25,325 bases of DNA from Clostridiales bacterium UBA4039 (GTDB taxonomy: Bacteria; Bacillota; Clostridia; Lachnospirales; Vallitaleaceae). The stretch covers positions 1 to 25,325 of the forward strand of contig DGAD01000035.1 of assembly GCA_002382805.1 (NCBI GenBank), read 5' to 3'. Shown here piece after piece: positions 8,109 to 16,577 of the stretch (position 1 is the stretch's first letter; each line of letters opens with the position of its first letter). Below the pieces are notes generated by a model. It was not told the origin of the DNA and made no database searches. It saw only the letters and a list, made by a program, of their open reading frames with translations. Position numbers and translations under genes: made by a program.

Positions 8109-8136
8109 AAAGAGCGGAAAAACCGCTCTTTTTTTG
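8109..8136 (+). terminator. Terminator-like hairpin at the sugar-operon 5' end
   Basis: AAAGAGCGG (8109-8117), loop AAAAA and CCGCTCTTT (8123-8131) are followed by T residues to 8135 and a second T run from 8140. It begins about 3 nt after the predicted start of the 8071-8099 promoter, so it may make a tiny terminated RNA, an attenuator or a protective 5' hairpin. Confidence 0.65.
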
Positions 8137-8263
8137 TGCTTTTTTTTAAAACAGCAAAAAATACCAATAAGTTGACCAAGTACTGCATAGAAGAAGTTAA
8201 GGGGGAGGTGCTAAACTAAGACCATCAGAACAAACACTTATTTCAAAAAGGAGATGGAAGAAG

Positions 8264-9091
8264 ATGAAGATTGGATTGCAGTTATTTTCAGTAAGAGATG
8301 AATTGGTAAAGGATTACATGGGGACACTTGAAAAAGTTGCAGCGATGGGGTTTGAGTACGTTGAGTTTGCAAATCATAATGCAGGTAAGGAATTTGAGGC
8401 AGAATTGCCAGATCCTGTAGAACTAAAAAAACACCTTGACCGTTTAGGGCTAAAAGTTATTTGCAGTCATTTGTGTGATTCGGATATTGATGGGTTTATT
8501 GATTACAACTTAAAGATAGGTAGCAGCGGAATCGTTATGCCGATGGCGTTTTTTAACAGCAAGGAACAAACAGTAGCTTATGCCAAAGAGCTGAATGCAA
8601 TTGGAAAAAAATGTGCCGATGCAGGCTTGAACTTCTACTATCATAATCACTTCCAAGAGTTTGAAAAGTTTGAAGGTGAGACGGTTATGGAGATATTGAT
8701 TAACAATACATCACCAGCATACGTTAATTTTGAGTTGGATACTTATTGGACACAACGGGGTGGGGTGAATCCGGTGGAGTATCTTCAAGAGATTGGTGAT
8801 CGTTGTAAGATAGTACACCAAAAAGATATCAATAAATCCTTAGCACCAGAAGATGTGAATATTCTCGATCACGTTGAAGGTGAGATAACAATGGATACCG
8901 TTTTACCGGTTATGAAGCCTGAGAACTTTACGGAGATCGGAACAGGAACTATGGATATTAAGGCAATTGTGAATCAAGTTAATCAAATGGACAGCGTTGA
9001 ATACATTATTGTTGAAGTAGATATGTCGACACTTCCATCTCTTGAAAGCGTAGAGATTAGTCTTAAGAATCTTAAGAAAATAATGGCATAG
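8264..9091 (+). CDS. Sugar phosphate isomerase/epimerase family protein
   Basis: This is a 275-aa TIM barrel of the xylose isomerase-like (AP endonuclease family 2) superfamily, closest in pattern to IolE-like and hydroxypyruvate isomerase-like proteins. It starts with the beta-1 motif IGLQLFSVRD. YHNHFQEF at 126-133 and ELDTYW at 157-162 supply metal and substrate residues (His127, His129, Glu132, Asp159). HQKD at 185-188 and Glu251 complete the site. It is the first gene of a six-gene operon, with AAGGAG at 8250-8255. Paired with the next dehydrogenase, it probably isomerises, epimerises or dehydrates a keto-sugar or inosose intermediate. The exact substrate cannot be read from sequence. 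Confidence 0.85.
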   Translation: MKIGLQLFSVRDELVKDYMGTLEKVAAMGFEYVEFANHNAGKEFEAELPDPVELKKHLDRLGLKVICSHLCDSDIDGFIDYNLKIGSSGIVMPMAFFNSKEQTVAYAKELNAIGKKCADAGLNFYYHNHFQEFEKFEGETVMEILINNTSPAYVNFELDTYWTQRGGVNPVEYLQEIGDRCKIVHQKDINKSLAPEDVNILDHVEGEITMDTVLPVMKPENFTEIGTGTMDIKAIVNQVNQMDSVEYIIVEVDMSTLPSLESVEISLKNLKKIMA

Positions 9092-9124
9092 ACAATTAAC
9101 GGTGGATAAGTAAGGAGAAGAAAG

Positions 9125-10222
9125 ATGAAACGATTAAAGTTTGGAATTATCGGCTGTGGAGGCATTGCCAACCAAAAACACTTACCTGCGCTAACATACT
9201 TAAACGAAGAAGTAGAGATTGTTGGACTGTGTGACATCATCGTTGAACGTGCTCAAAAAGCAAAAAAAGAATATGGACTAGATAATGCAACCGTTTATGA
9301 AGACTATCAAGAACTGCTCAAGGATGAGACAATTGATGTTATACATGTCTGTACACCAAATGTGTCGCATTCATTCATTACAGTCGAAGCCTTAGAGGCA
9401 GGCAAGCATGTCTTATGTGAAAAACCGATGGCGATTAATTCTCAAGAAGCTAAGAAGATGATTGAGGCTGCAGAAAGAACAGGTAAAAAGTTAACCATCG
9501 GGTATCAAAACCGATATAGAGATGATGCACAGTTTGCACATAAAGTATGTAGTGCTGGGGAACTTGGGGATATCTACTATGGGGAAGCCTATGCTATTCG
9601 ACGTAGAGCAGTTCCTACCTGGGGCGTATTTATGGACAAAGAAAAGCAAGGTGGAGGACCACTTATTGATATAGGAACGCATGCCCTTGATTTAACGCTT
9701 TGGATGATGGATAACTATGAACCTGCAATTGTTGTGGGATCAACATTTAGTAAGTTAACAGATAAACCAGAGGCGAATATGTTTGGACCATGGGATCCTA
9801 AGACATTTGACGTAGAAGATTCAGCTTTTGGCTTTATCAAGATGAAGAACGGAGCAACTATTTTCCTAAAGGCGTCCTGGGCACTTAATACAACGGACAC
9901 GAGAGAAGCGATGTTTAGCTTATCTGGAACCGAAGCCGGATTTGAGATGACAGGTTCAGCATTTGACGGAACGATGACATACAACATTAACAGTGAAAAG
10001 AACGGACAACTTATTGAGACAAAACCAGCAAAAGCAGCTCAAATCGCATACTTTAGTGAAGATCAAAGCGATTCAGAATCGACAAGAGAAGTTAGACAAT
10101 GGCTTGATGCGATTCATAATGATACAGAGCCATGTGTAAAACCGACACAAGCCTATGTCGTTACACAGATTCTTGAGGCCATTTATGAATCAGAGAAAAC
10201 AGGAAAGGCGGTGTACTTCTAA
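9125..10222 (+). CDS. Gfo/Idh/MocA family NAD(P)-dependent oxidoreductase
   Basis: This is a 365-aa sugar or polyol dehydrogenase of the glucose-fructose oxidoreductase/inositol dehydrogenase family. The N-terminal Rossmann domain has GCGGIA (10-15), CTPN (76-79) and the family hallmark EKP (99-101, catalytic Lys100). The C-terminal substrate domain contains GGGPLIDIGTHALD (176-189), with Asp182 and His186 as the usual catalytic pair. GGAGAAG precedes ATG 9125, 33 nt after the isomerase gene. With its neighbours it probably oxidises or reduces a ring hydroxyl of an uncommon sugar or cyclitol. Inositol dehydrogenase and 3-keto-glycoside chemistry are both possible. Confidence 0.92.
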   Translation: MKRLKFGIIGCGGIANQKHLPALTYLNEEVEIVGLCDIIVERAQKAKKEYGLDNATVYEDYQELLKDETIDVIHVCTPNVSHSFITVEALEAGKHVLCEKPMAINSQEAKKMIEAAERTGKKLTIGYQNRYRDDAQFAHKVCSAGELGDIYYGEAYAIRRRAVPTWGVFMDKEKQGGGPLIDIGTHALDLTLWMMDNYEPAIVVGSTFSKLTDKPEANMFGPWDPKTFDVEDSAFGFIKMKNGATIFLKASWALNTTDTREAMFSLSGTEAGFEMTGSAFDGTMTYNINSEKNGQLIETKPAKAAQIAYFSEDQSDSESTREVRQWLDAIHNDTEPCVKPTQAYVVTQILEAIYESEKTGKAVYF

Positions 10223-10223
10223 G

Positions 10224-11012
10224 ATGATGACATTGGGTAGGATTGCAGGGGCACAGGAACAGGCATTTATTGAAGCCAAGAGAATAGGGCTGGATTTTCT
10301 CGAATTCACAGTAGATATCGGGGATGATGGCGAGGAATTTGTTGCTAAGGTTGACCAATTGAAGCAATGGTCTGAAGAGACCGGCGTTGGTATTGGTTCT
10401 GTGGGACGATGGAAAACCGATAGAATTGATGAAGCTGGTGACGTTATTGAAGAGGAACTTCAGATTTGCTTTAATTTAATTGACGCGGCTGCTGCCCTAG
10501 GATGTAGTAATTTTGTCAGTGGGTGTAATTATATCCAATCTCGAAGCTATCTAGATAACTGTCTGTCAGCCATTGATTTCTACTCAAGATTAATTGCTTA
10601 TGGTGCTAAAAAGAATGTACGAATATCATCAGCAACCTGCTACAAAAATAACTTTGTGAACAATCCTACAGCTTGGCAAGTGATTCACGGGCATTTGCCG
10701 GAGCTTGGGATTAAGTATGACCCATCACATAGAATCTATGCAGGAGAAGATTATCTACAAGAAGTGAAGGATTGGGGGCATCGGTTTTATCATGTGCATC
10801 TAAAAGGTTCATTTGCCATGGGCAGAGAGCGAATTGACGAACCAATTCCAGGTATGGATCAGACCAATTGGCAGCTTTTTATGTCGCTGTTATATGCCAA
10901 GGGATACGATGCGGGTTTAAGCATAGAGCCACACTCATCATATATTACAGGTAAACGCGAGGTTAAAAGCATCGAATTTACAGTCAATTACTTTAAAAAA
11001 ATGCTTTTTTAA
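10224..11012 (+). CDS. Sugar phosphate isomerase-like TIM barrel, altered metal site
   Basis: ATG 10224 is chosen (262 aa). It lies one base after the previous stop, and the frame further upstream only overlaps the dehydrogenase gene. The TIM-barrel family is shown by KYDPSHRI (165-171), HVHLKGS (190-196) and SIEPH (233-237), giving Asp166, His190/His192 and Glu235. Around residues 133-139, where family members usually place the first metal-binding Glu at a strand end, this protein reads RISSATC with no acid. It may bind metal differently, use another residue, or have a non-enzymatic or lyase role. Tight spacing shows co-expression with both dehydrogenases. Confidence 0.82.
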   Translation: MMTLGRIAGAQEQAFIEAKRIGLDFLEFTVDIGDDGEEFVAKVDQLKQWSEETGVGIGSVGRWKTDRIDEAGDVIEEELQICFNLIDAAAALGCSNFVSGCNYIQSRSYLDNCLSAIDFYSRLIAYGAKKNVRISSATCYKNNFVNNPTAWQVIHGHLPELGIKYDPSHRIYAGEDYLQEVKDWGHRFYHVHLKGSFAMGRERIDEPIPGMDQTNWQLFMSLLYAKGYDAGLSIEPHSSYITGKREVKSIEFTVNYFKKMLF

Positions 11013-11047
11013 TTGGATGATTATAGATGTTGGAGGTGCCAAAAATA

Positions 11048-12091
11048 ATGAAGTTAAGATATGCGTGCATTGGGATTGGTGGAATCGCAGGCAAAAAACA
11101 CTTAAAGCAGTACGCAATGGTGGAATCCATTGAGATGGTAGCTGTGTGCGATGTTGATAGTGAGAAAGCGAAGCAGGCGGCAAGTAAGTTTGGAATTGCT
11201 AAGGTTTACTCGGATTATCAAGAACTGTTTCGACAGGAGAGGCTGGACCTTGTCAGCATCTGTACACCCAATAATCTTCATGCAACAATGGTAAAAGCTG
11301 CATTAGAAGCGGGAATACATGTACACTGTGAGAAGCCCTTGGCCTTAAATCCAAAGGAGATTGAGGCGATTATTGAGGCGAAAAATCGCACAGGAAAAAA
11401 AGTTCTCGTTGGGTTAAACAAGCGTTTTACGCCAGAGACTGAGTACATCAAGCGATGTATTGACGCTGATTTTCTTGGCGAGATATATCACAGCCAGTGT
11501 GGATGGCGTAGAAGAGCAGGTATTCCTGGGCGAGGCAGTTGGTTTACAGACAAGCAAAAATCTGGTGGTGGAGCTCTAATCGACCTAGGCGTGCATATGA
11601 TGGATTTGACCATGTATTTGATGGATTATCCGATACCTATAGCCGTTGATGGATCAGCGTATCAAAAATTTAATGAAAGCCATACACGCGATAGGAATGG
11701 ATATAATGGTTCCAAAGAAGGCGTGTTTGATGTAGAGGACATGGCCGTAGGGCATGTTCGTCTAGACAATGGCTGTACCTTAAGCTATGAATTTAGTTGG
11801 GCGTCGAACATCAAAAAAGAATCCTTCTACTATGAATTAAAAGGAACCAAAGGAGGCGTGACGTTCATTGATAACCAACTTGAGATATACACAGAGTTAA
11901 ATGGCGTTTGTGTGGATGTCATACCTAGATTGAATGAACGTGTTGCTAGCATAGGAGAATGCGAACATTTTGTTGAATGCATCGTTCATGATTTGGAGCC
12001 AAGAGCTACAGCTGAACAGGCATATGAGCTTAGCAAAATAATTGATGGTGCATATACGTCATCTACTATAGGGAGACAGGTAAAACTGTGA
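11048..12091 (+). CDS. Gfo/Idh/MocA family oxidoreductase, second copy
   Basis: The start is ATG 11048 (347 aa), with GGAGGTG at 11032-11038 nine bases upstream; ATG 11027 precedes this site and is unlikely. The Rossmann glycine motif GIGGIAGKKH is at 9-18, CTPNN at 72-76, EKP at 95-97 and GGGALIDLGVHMMD at 173-186 (Asp179, His183). It is a diverged homologue of the 9125-10222 product. Two dehydrogenases in one operon suggest an oxidation and a later reduction in one route, as in keto-sugar or inositol pathways, or two substrates. The substrate is unknown. Confidence 0.9.
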   Translation: MKLRYACIGIGGIAGKKHLKQYAMVESIEMVAVCDVDSEKAKQAASKFGIAKVYSDYQELFRQERLDLVSICTPNNLHATMVKAALEAGIHVHCEKPLALNPKEIEAIIEAKNRTGKKVLVGLNKRFTPETEYIKRCIDADFLGEIYHSQCGWRRRAGIPGRGSWFTDKQKSGGGALIDLGVHMMDLTMYLMDYPIPIAVDGSAYQKFNESHTRDRNGYNGSKEGVFDVEDMAVGHVRLDNGCTLSYEFSWASNIKKESFYYELKGTKGGVTFIDNQLEIYTELNGVCVDVIPRLNERVASIGECEHFVECIVHDLEPRATAEQAYELSKIIDGAYTSSTIGRQVKL

Positions 12092-12134
12092 TACACTTAG
12101 AGTAGACTATCATTAGCTAAGAGGTGAAGATCAG

Positions 12135-13160
12135 ATGAATTATCCCTATGAATTTATAAGATACAATGCATCCATTCCCATAAAACTCTTTTGTCTTCAA
12201 TATCCAATGAGCCTTTCGCTACAACCGATAAAAGAAGATAAGGATTATGTCTATATGCCAAAAACCCAATTGCACTGGCATACTGAAGTGGAGATTATCT
12301 ATGTGATTAAAGGTGAGATTAAAGTGGTCTGTGAACATCAGGACTATTTGATGCAAAAAAACGATCTCATTTTATTTAATAGTAATGCACTGCATACCAC
12401 AAGTGCGACGGGGAATGAGAGCGCGGTGTTTATCTGTATTCAGATGAATAAAAAGCTTTTTGAAGACCATTGTAAAGATTTTGATGATGTAACCTTAAAG
12501 TGCAACACCAAGATTGAATCAAAGCATTCAGAACAAGACTATGATCTTATCCGAATGATTATATCCCGGATGATGCTGGCGATAAATAATGGTAAAGCAT
12601 ATAAGGAGCTTTTGGTTGAAAGCTGGCTAAGTATTTTAATTTATCAATTACTGCGTAATTTTGTTGAAGATAGTGCTCAGCAGGTGCATCGAAAGATTGC
12701 TTATAAAAACATGGAACGCTTAAAGCGGATCATTAGTCATATCAATAATAATTATCAAAATACACTGACACTTCATGAGATTGCGGATTCAGAACATTTG
12801 AACCTGCATTATCTATCGCATTTTATCAATGACAATCTGGGAATTTCATTTCAGCAGTACCTGACCGATGTTCGATTTGAAGCTGTGTTGGAAAAGCTAA
12901 TCAACACAGATATGAAAATCATAGATATCGTCTATGAGTGCGGATTTTCAGATGTGAATAATTTTTATAAACTTTTTAAAAAGCGTTATGGGACCACGCC
13001 GTTAAATTACAGGAAAAAATTTTCGGCGACGTCACATGCAATCGAGATCGATTCGCGTAGAGCGCTTATGGGGGAAGTCTCTGAGAAAAACAGAGAACTG
13101 ATTATGAAGAAAGTTGAGCAAATCCAACAAAAATATGGTTGGATTAATTTACCCGGTTAA
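12135..13160 (+). CDS. AraC-family transcriptional regulator
   Basis: This is a 341-aa regulator. An N-terminal cupin (about 44-95; HWHTEVEIIYVIKGEI, then NDLILFNSNALH) should bind the inducing sugar. A C-terminal AraC double helix-turn-helix domain spans about 195-296, with the second-helix signature IVYECGFSDVNNFYKLFKKRYGTTP. A further 45-residue helical tail follows, longer than usual. AGAGGTGA precedes the ATG. It lies within the sugar operon between the second dehydrogenase and the transporter, so it probably activates this operon from the 8030-8260 region and is itself co-expressed. No operator was identified. Confidence 0.9.
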   Translation: MNYPYEFIRYNASIPIKLFCLQYPMSLSLQPIKEDKDYVYMPKTQLHWHTEVEIIYVIKGEIKVVCEHQDYLMQKNDLILFNSNALHTTSATGNESAVFICIQMNKKLFEDHCKDFDDVTLKCNTKIESKHSEQDYDLIRMIISRMMLAINNGKAYKELLVESWLSILIYQLLRNFVEDSAQQVHRKIAYKNMERLKRIISHINNNYQNTLTLHEIADSEHLNLHYLSHFINDNLGISFQQYLTDVRFEAVLEKLINTDMKIIDIVYECGFSDVNNFYKLFKKRYGTTPLNYRKKFSATSHAIEIDSRRALMGEVSEKNRELIMKKVEQIQQKYGWINLPG

Positions 13161-13171
13161 AGGAGAAGAAT

Positions 13172-14545
13172 ATGGATTATGTTATAAATACGGATACAAA
13201 AAACATGGTTAGCAACAAAGAACGTTTTGGATATTCGCTTGGGGATGTAGCATCAAATCTGACATTTACACTGGTAACAACTTATTTAATGTTTTTTTAT
13301 ACAGATGTCGTTGGTCTAGCACCGGCTGTAGTTGCAACACTTTTTTTAGTCGCTCGAATATGGGATGCGATTAATGACCCGATTATGGGAATTGTAGTGG
13401 ATAAAACGGATACAAAATGGGGAAAATGCCGTCCGTGGTTTCTGTGGTTGGCGATTCCTTATGGCATTATAGCTATCTTAACCTTTACAGTACCCGATTT
13501 GTCTATGAATGGAAAAATCATATATGCTTATGTTACTTATATTGGATTGGGCATGATTTATACAGGAATCAACATTCCATACTCTGCTATTTTACCCAGT
13601 TTAACAAGTAATGTCCAAGAAAGAACAGAAGTCAATGCAGTGAGAATGATCATGGCAATGATTGGTGGACTAATTGTCAATATGTTGACCATGCCCATGG
13701 TTAATGCACTAGGTAATGGTAATAATGAAAAAGGGTTTCAGATGACTATGATTATTTTTGCATCCGTTGCCGTTGTCTTGTTTTTGATTACCTTTGCCAG
13801 CACGAAGGAGAGAGTTAACTTTAAGCAAGATAAAAAACAAACGGTACGCGATGGATTTAAGGCGATAAAAGGGAATCTGCCTTGGTTGATATCACTCTTG
13901 ATTAACTTTGTGTTCTGGGTTGGAATGACCATGAAAACAGGTACGATTGTCTATTATATGATCTATAATATCGGTAGAGAAGATATGATTCCGTTAGTTA
14001 TGCTGTCAATAACAGCGGGAATGCTTCCGGCAATCGCTCTATCACCTGCACTTTCAAAATTAGTCAAAGGTAAGCGTAATACAATGATAGTCGGAAACAT
14101 TATCGCTATTATAGGTACACTTATTATGTTTGCAGCAGGCACAAATAATATCGGGCTATTAATCGCCGGTAATGTGATAGGTTCTTTTGGTGTAGGTTTT
14201 ACAGCAGGTGTATTATTTGCTGTTATGGCAGATACAGTAGATTATGGAGAGTGGAAATCGGGCATTCGAGCACAGGGGCTTTTGTATGCGGCTTCAAGCT
14301 TTGGTGTAAAACTTGGAATGGGAATTGGCGGTGCACTTAGTGCAGCAATTCTTGGGTATGTAGGCTATATAGCAGGCACACAGCAGACAGAAGCAGCACT
14401 TGCAGGAATCCGCTTTAATATTATATGGATGCCAATCATTGCTTATATTGTAGCCATTGTTTTACTATTATTTTATAAGTTAGATAAGGAGCAAGATCAG
14501 ATGCAATATGAACTTGCACAAAGAAGAATGGCCCACGAGGCATAA
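13172..14545 (+). CDS. GPH family sugar:cation symporter (MFS)
   Basis: This 457-aa polytopic membrane protein belongs to the glycoside-pentoside-hexuronide:cation symporter family (MelB/XynB-like). An N-terminal RFGYSLGDVASN motif opens it. The family signatures WDAINDPIMGIVVDKT and WGKCRPWFLW lie around residues 65-95. About twelve hydrophobic segments are visible, and DTVDYGEWKSGIRAQG near 350-367 is the conserved loop preceding the last helices. It starts 11 nt after the AraC gene with AAAGGAG. It probably imports the glycoside or sugar acid metabolised by the operon, driven by Na+ or H+. A strong terminator follows, ending the operon. Confidence 0.93.
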   Translation: MDYVINTDTKNMVSNKERFGYSLGDVASNLTFTLVTTYLMFFYTDVVGLAPAVVATLFLVARIWDAINDPIMGIVVDKTDTKWGKCRPWFLWLAIPYGIIAILTFTVPDLSMNGKIIYAYVTYIGLGMIYTGINIPYSAILPSLTSNVQERTEVNAVRMIMAMIGGLIVNMLTMPMVNALGNGNNEKGFQMTMIIFASVAVVLFLITFASTKERVNFKQDKKQTVRDGFKAIKGNLPWLISLLINFVFWVGMTMKTGTIVYYMIYNIGREDMIPLVMLSITAGMLPAIALSPALSKLVKGKRNTMIVGNIIAIIGTLIMFAAGTNNIGLLIAGNVIGSFGVGFTAGVLFAVMADTVDYGEWKSGIRAQGLLYAASSFGVKLGMGIGGALSAAILGYVGYIAGTQQTEAALAGIRFNIIWMPIIAYIVAIVLLLFYKLDKEQDQMQYELAQRRMAHEA

Positions 14546-14550
14546 CAAGC

Positions 14551-14588
14551 AAAGCTGGAACCTTTTGAACAAAGGCTCCGGCTTTTTT
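14551..14588 (+). terminator. Rho-independent terminator of the sugar operon
   Basis: A 15-bp stem (14551-14565 with 14571-14585, one mismatch and one G-U) has loop TGAAC and ends in six T. It lies just after the symporter gene. Confidence 0.88.
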
Positions 14589-14610
14589 ATATCTATAGGA
14601 CACTCAGCAC

Positions 14611-14639
14611 TGTTAATGGACAAGTGGCTAGTGTATAAT
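14611..14639 (+). promoter_or_regulatory. Candidate promoter of the sensory operon
   Basis: A consensus -10 TATAAT is at 14634-14639. The -35 (TGTTAA, 14611-14616, 17-bp spacing) is weak. It lies about 45 bp upstream of the 14684 start. Confidence 0.45.
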
Positions 14640-14683
14640 TAAAGAAGGACTTTCCTAACATTATGATGGAGAGGAGAAGGTAT

Positions 14684-15931
14684 ATGGGCGATGGAAGATA
14701 TTACACCTATTTTCAATTTTTTGATATAGTACTTTTGACCATTCTAACTACGGTATCGGTAGTGAGCGTGTTGTCATTTTATTACAAAAAAAACAAAGGA
14801 TTGAATATTCTATATATTTTCATTCCTTCGATAATTATACTTTTATTTTTAATCGGTCGTGTTGTTGAAACCGTTATACCAAATCTTGTTTGGGCACTTG
14901 AACTTAGAAAAGTACAAGGTGTACTGTTGCTTGCTGCACTTATCTTATGCATACTCTCAAAAGAGGTTATAGAACGACACTATAAAGCTATTTGCTTTCT
15001 TATCCCACTTATGGGGCTCTTAGCGATACATTCAACCATTTTCCTTAAAACATATGATTTTCACAATATAATCTACACAGGAACATACAAAATCCTCGTT
15101 TTTTTGCTGCTCGTCGTCAGTTCTGCTTATCTGCTTTTAGAAAAAAAAGCGTATATATACAAAGGTATATGTATTCTATTGCCGCTAGGCATATATGTAT
15201 ATATGTTGATGTTAAATCACTCTGGGATATGTTATATGGAACTCGTACTTTCGCAATCGGTGATTGTCTATCTGAATATAATTTTTTCACTGAATTCGGA
15301 GCGTTCCAATGCACTATTAGCATTTGATAAAATAGGCAATATCAGTACCAACTATATATTTGTTGTCGATCATTGGAGTAAAGTCATCTACTCGAACCAT
15401 GTAGCCAAACAATCTGAGTTTTTTGGAGAAGTCACAAAGATTAAAAATATATCTGAGATTTTTCAATGTGACTTTGTCCAAACCTATAGCCAACGGGGGC
15501 AAGCATGCATCAAAATCAAAAAAGAAGAGCAGGAGTTTTACTTTTCCTATACCATAAAAAAACTACATCATCTTGAAAAAGATATAGGAAAGATTATCAC
15601 GATTACCAATATTACAGAGCTGGTACTTTTGTTAAATGCTTTGGAAGCAAAGAAGAGGGAATCTAAAAAGCTGAACGATGAACTGAAAAATTACTCCAAG
15701 GTAGTCTATCATCTTGAAAAAGAAAAAACAATCAACAAGCTTTTAGAAGAAGTCATAATCAACCGGGACGAGCAGATGAGCTATTTGACAAACCTCATCA
15801 AGGATACCAAGGCGAAGATGGATGATAAAACCTTTGAACATTATATTGAGATATCCATAGACAAGAGCAATGAACTGCTTGAAGCGGTTAGAGATACAGT
15901 GACACACTATAGAGAATATTATGGAGGGTAA
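14684..15931 (+). CDS. 7TM-PAS-coiled-coil sensory protein without kinase domain
   Basis: ATG 14684 (415 aa) has AGGAGAAGG just upstream; ATG 14663 is less well placed. Six to seven hydrophobic helices fill residues 1-205, resembling the 7TM N-terminal region of histidine kinases. A PAS-like domain follows (about 213-300, NYIFVVDHWSKVIYSNHVAK). A long coiled coil (about 305-365) and a short helical tail end the protein. No H-box, N-box or ATP-lid glycine motifs are present, so it cannot phosphorylate by itself. It is 2 nt from the response regulator gene and in one operon with a full kinase of similar architecture. It may be a sensory partner or heterodimer subunit. Role inferred. Confidence 0.75.
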   Translation: MGDGRYYTYFQFFDIVLLTILTTVSVVSVLSFYYKKNKGLNILYIFIPSIIILLFLIGRVVETVIPNLVWALELRKVQGVLLLAALILCILSKEVIERHYKAICFLIPLMGLLAIHSTIFLKTYDFHNIIYTGTYKILVFLLLVVSSAYLLLEKKAYIYKGICILLPLGIYVYMLMLNHSGICYMELVLSQSVIVYLNIIFSLNSERSNALLAFDKIGNISTNYIFVVDHWSKVIYSNHVAKQSEFFGEVTKIKNISEIFQCDFVQTYSQRGQACIKIKKEEQEFYFSYTIKKLHHLEKDIGKIITITNITELVLLLNALEAKKRESKKLNDELKNYSKVVYHLEKEKTINKLLEEVIINRDEQMSYLTNLIKDTKAKMDDKTFEHYIEISIDKSNELLEAVRDTVTHYREYYGG

Positions 15932-15933
15932 AT

Positions 15934-16569
15934 ATGATCAAAGTAATTTTAGTGGATGATCAGCAACTTCTAAGAGAATCGATTTCGATGCTTTTAGAAA
16001 GTGATGAGGAGATTAGTGTGGCAGCTATGGGAGAAAATGGTCACGAAGCCATAAAGCTATGTGAAGTCTATAGACCGGATGTTGCACTTATTGACATTGA
16101 GATGCCAAAGCTTGATGGTGTTAGTGCGACAAAAATTATAAAAGAAAGGTATCCAGAGGTAAAGATTATCATCTTAACGACATTTGAGAATCCAGATAAC
16201 ATTATGGAATCATTTATCAATGATGCAGATGGCTATATCGTAAAAAATATTTCGCATAAGGATTTGGTAAGAAGCATCAAGTGTGTTAATAATGGGTTGA
16301 CGGTTATTCATAAGAGTGTAAAACAGATAATGATGGATAGATTCAAAGGATTGAGTGAATATAAAAGTCGATATAAAGAGGTGCTGACGGATAGGGATAT
16401 TGATATTATCAGGCTGATATCTGCAGGGCTTAGCAATAAAGAAATCGCAGCTGAACTTAATTTTTCTCAAGGGACAATTAAAAACAACATAAGCAAAATA
16501 TTAGAAAAACTGGAAGTATCGGATCGGATGCAGATTGCTATTTTTGCTATCGAAAACGGGATTGTGTAG
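15934..16569 (+). CDS. NarL/FixJ-family response regulator
   Basis: This is a 211-aa two-domain regulator. The receiver domain (1-120) has the acidic pocket VDD (8-9), phospho-acceptor Asp54 (ALIDIEMP), Thr82/Thr83 and Lys104 (YIVKN). The LuxR-type helix-turn-helix (about 147-208) carries LTDRDIDIIRLISAGLSNKE and GTIKNNISKILEKL, both signature patterns. GGAGGG stands before ATG 15934. It is encoded between the kinase-less sensor and the histidine kinase, which begins 8 nt after its stop, and should be phosphorylated by that kinase. Target genes are not evident; the neighbouring lipoprotein is one possibility. Confidence 0.95.
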   Translation: MIKVILVDDQQLLRESISMLLESDEEISVAAMGENGHEAIKLCEVYRPDVALIDIEMPKLDGVSATKIIKERYPEVKIIILTTFENPDNIMESFINDADGYIVKNISHKDLVRSIKCVNNGLTVIHKSVKQIMMDRFKGLSEYKSRYKEVLTDRDIDIIRLISAGLSNKEIAAELNFSQGTIKNNISKILEKLEVSDRMQIAIFAIENGIV

Positions 16570-16577
16570 GTGAGTTT

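Noticed and set aside
8003..8188. Minus-strand 61-aa frame upstream of the DUF6323-like gene
   Set aside because: It covers both promoters and the hairpin, and lacks a ribosome site.
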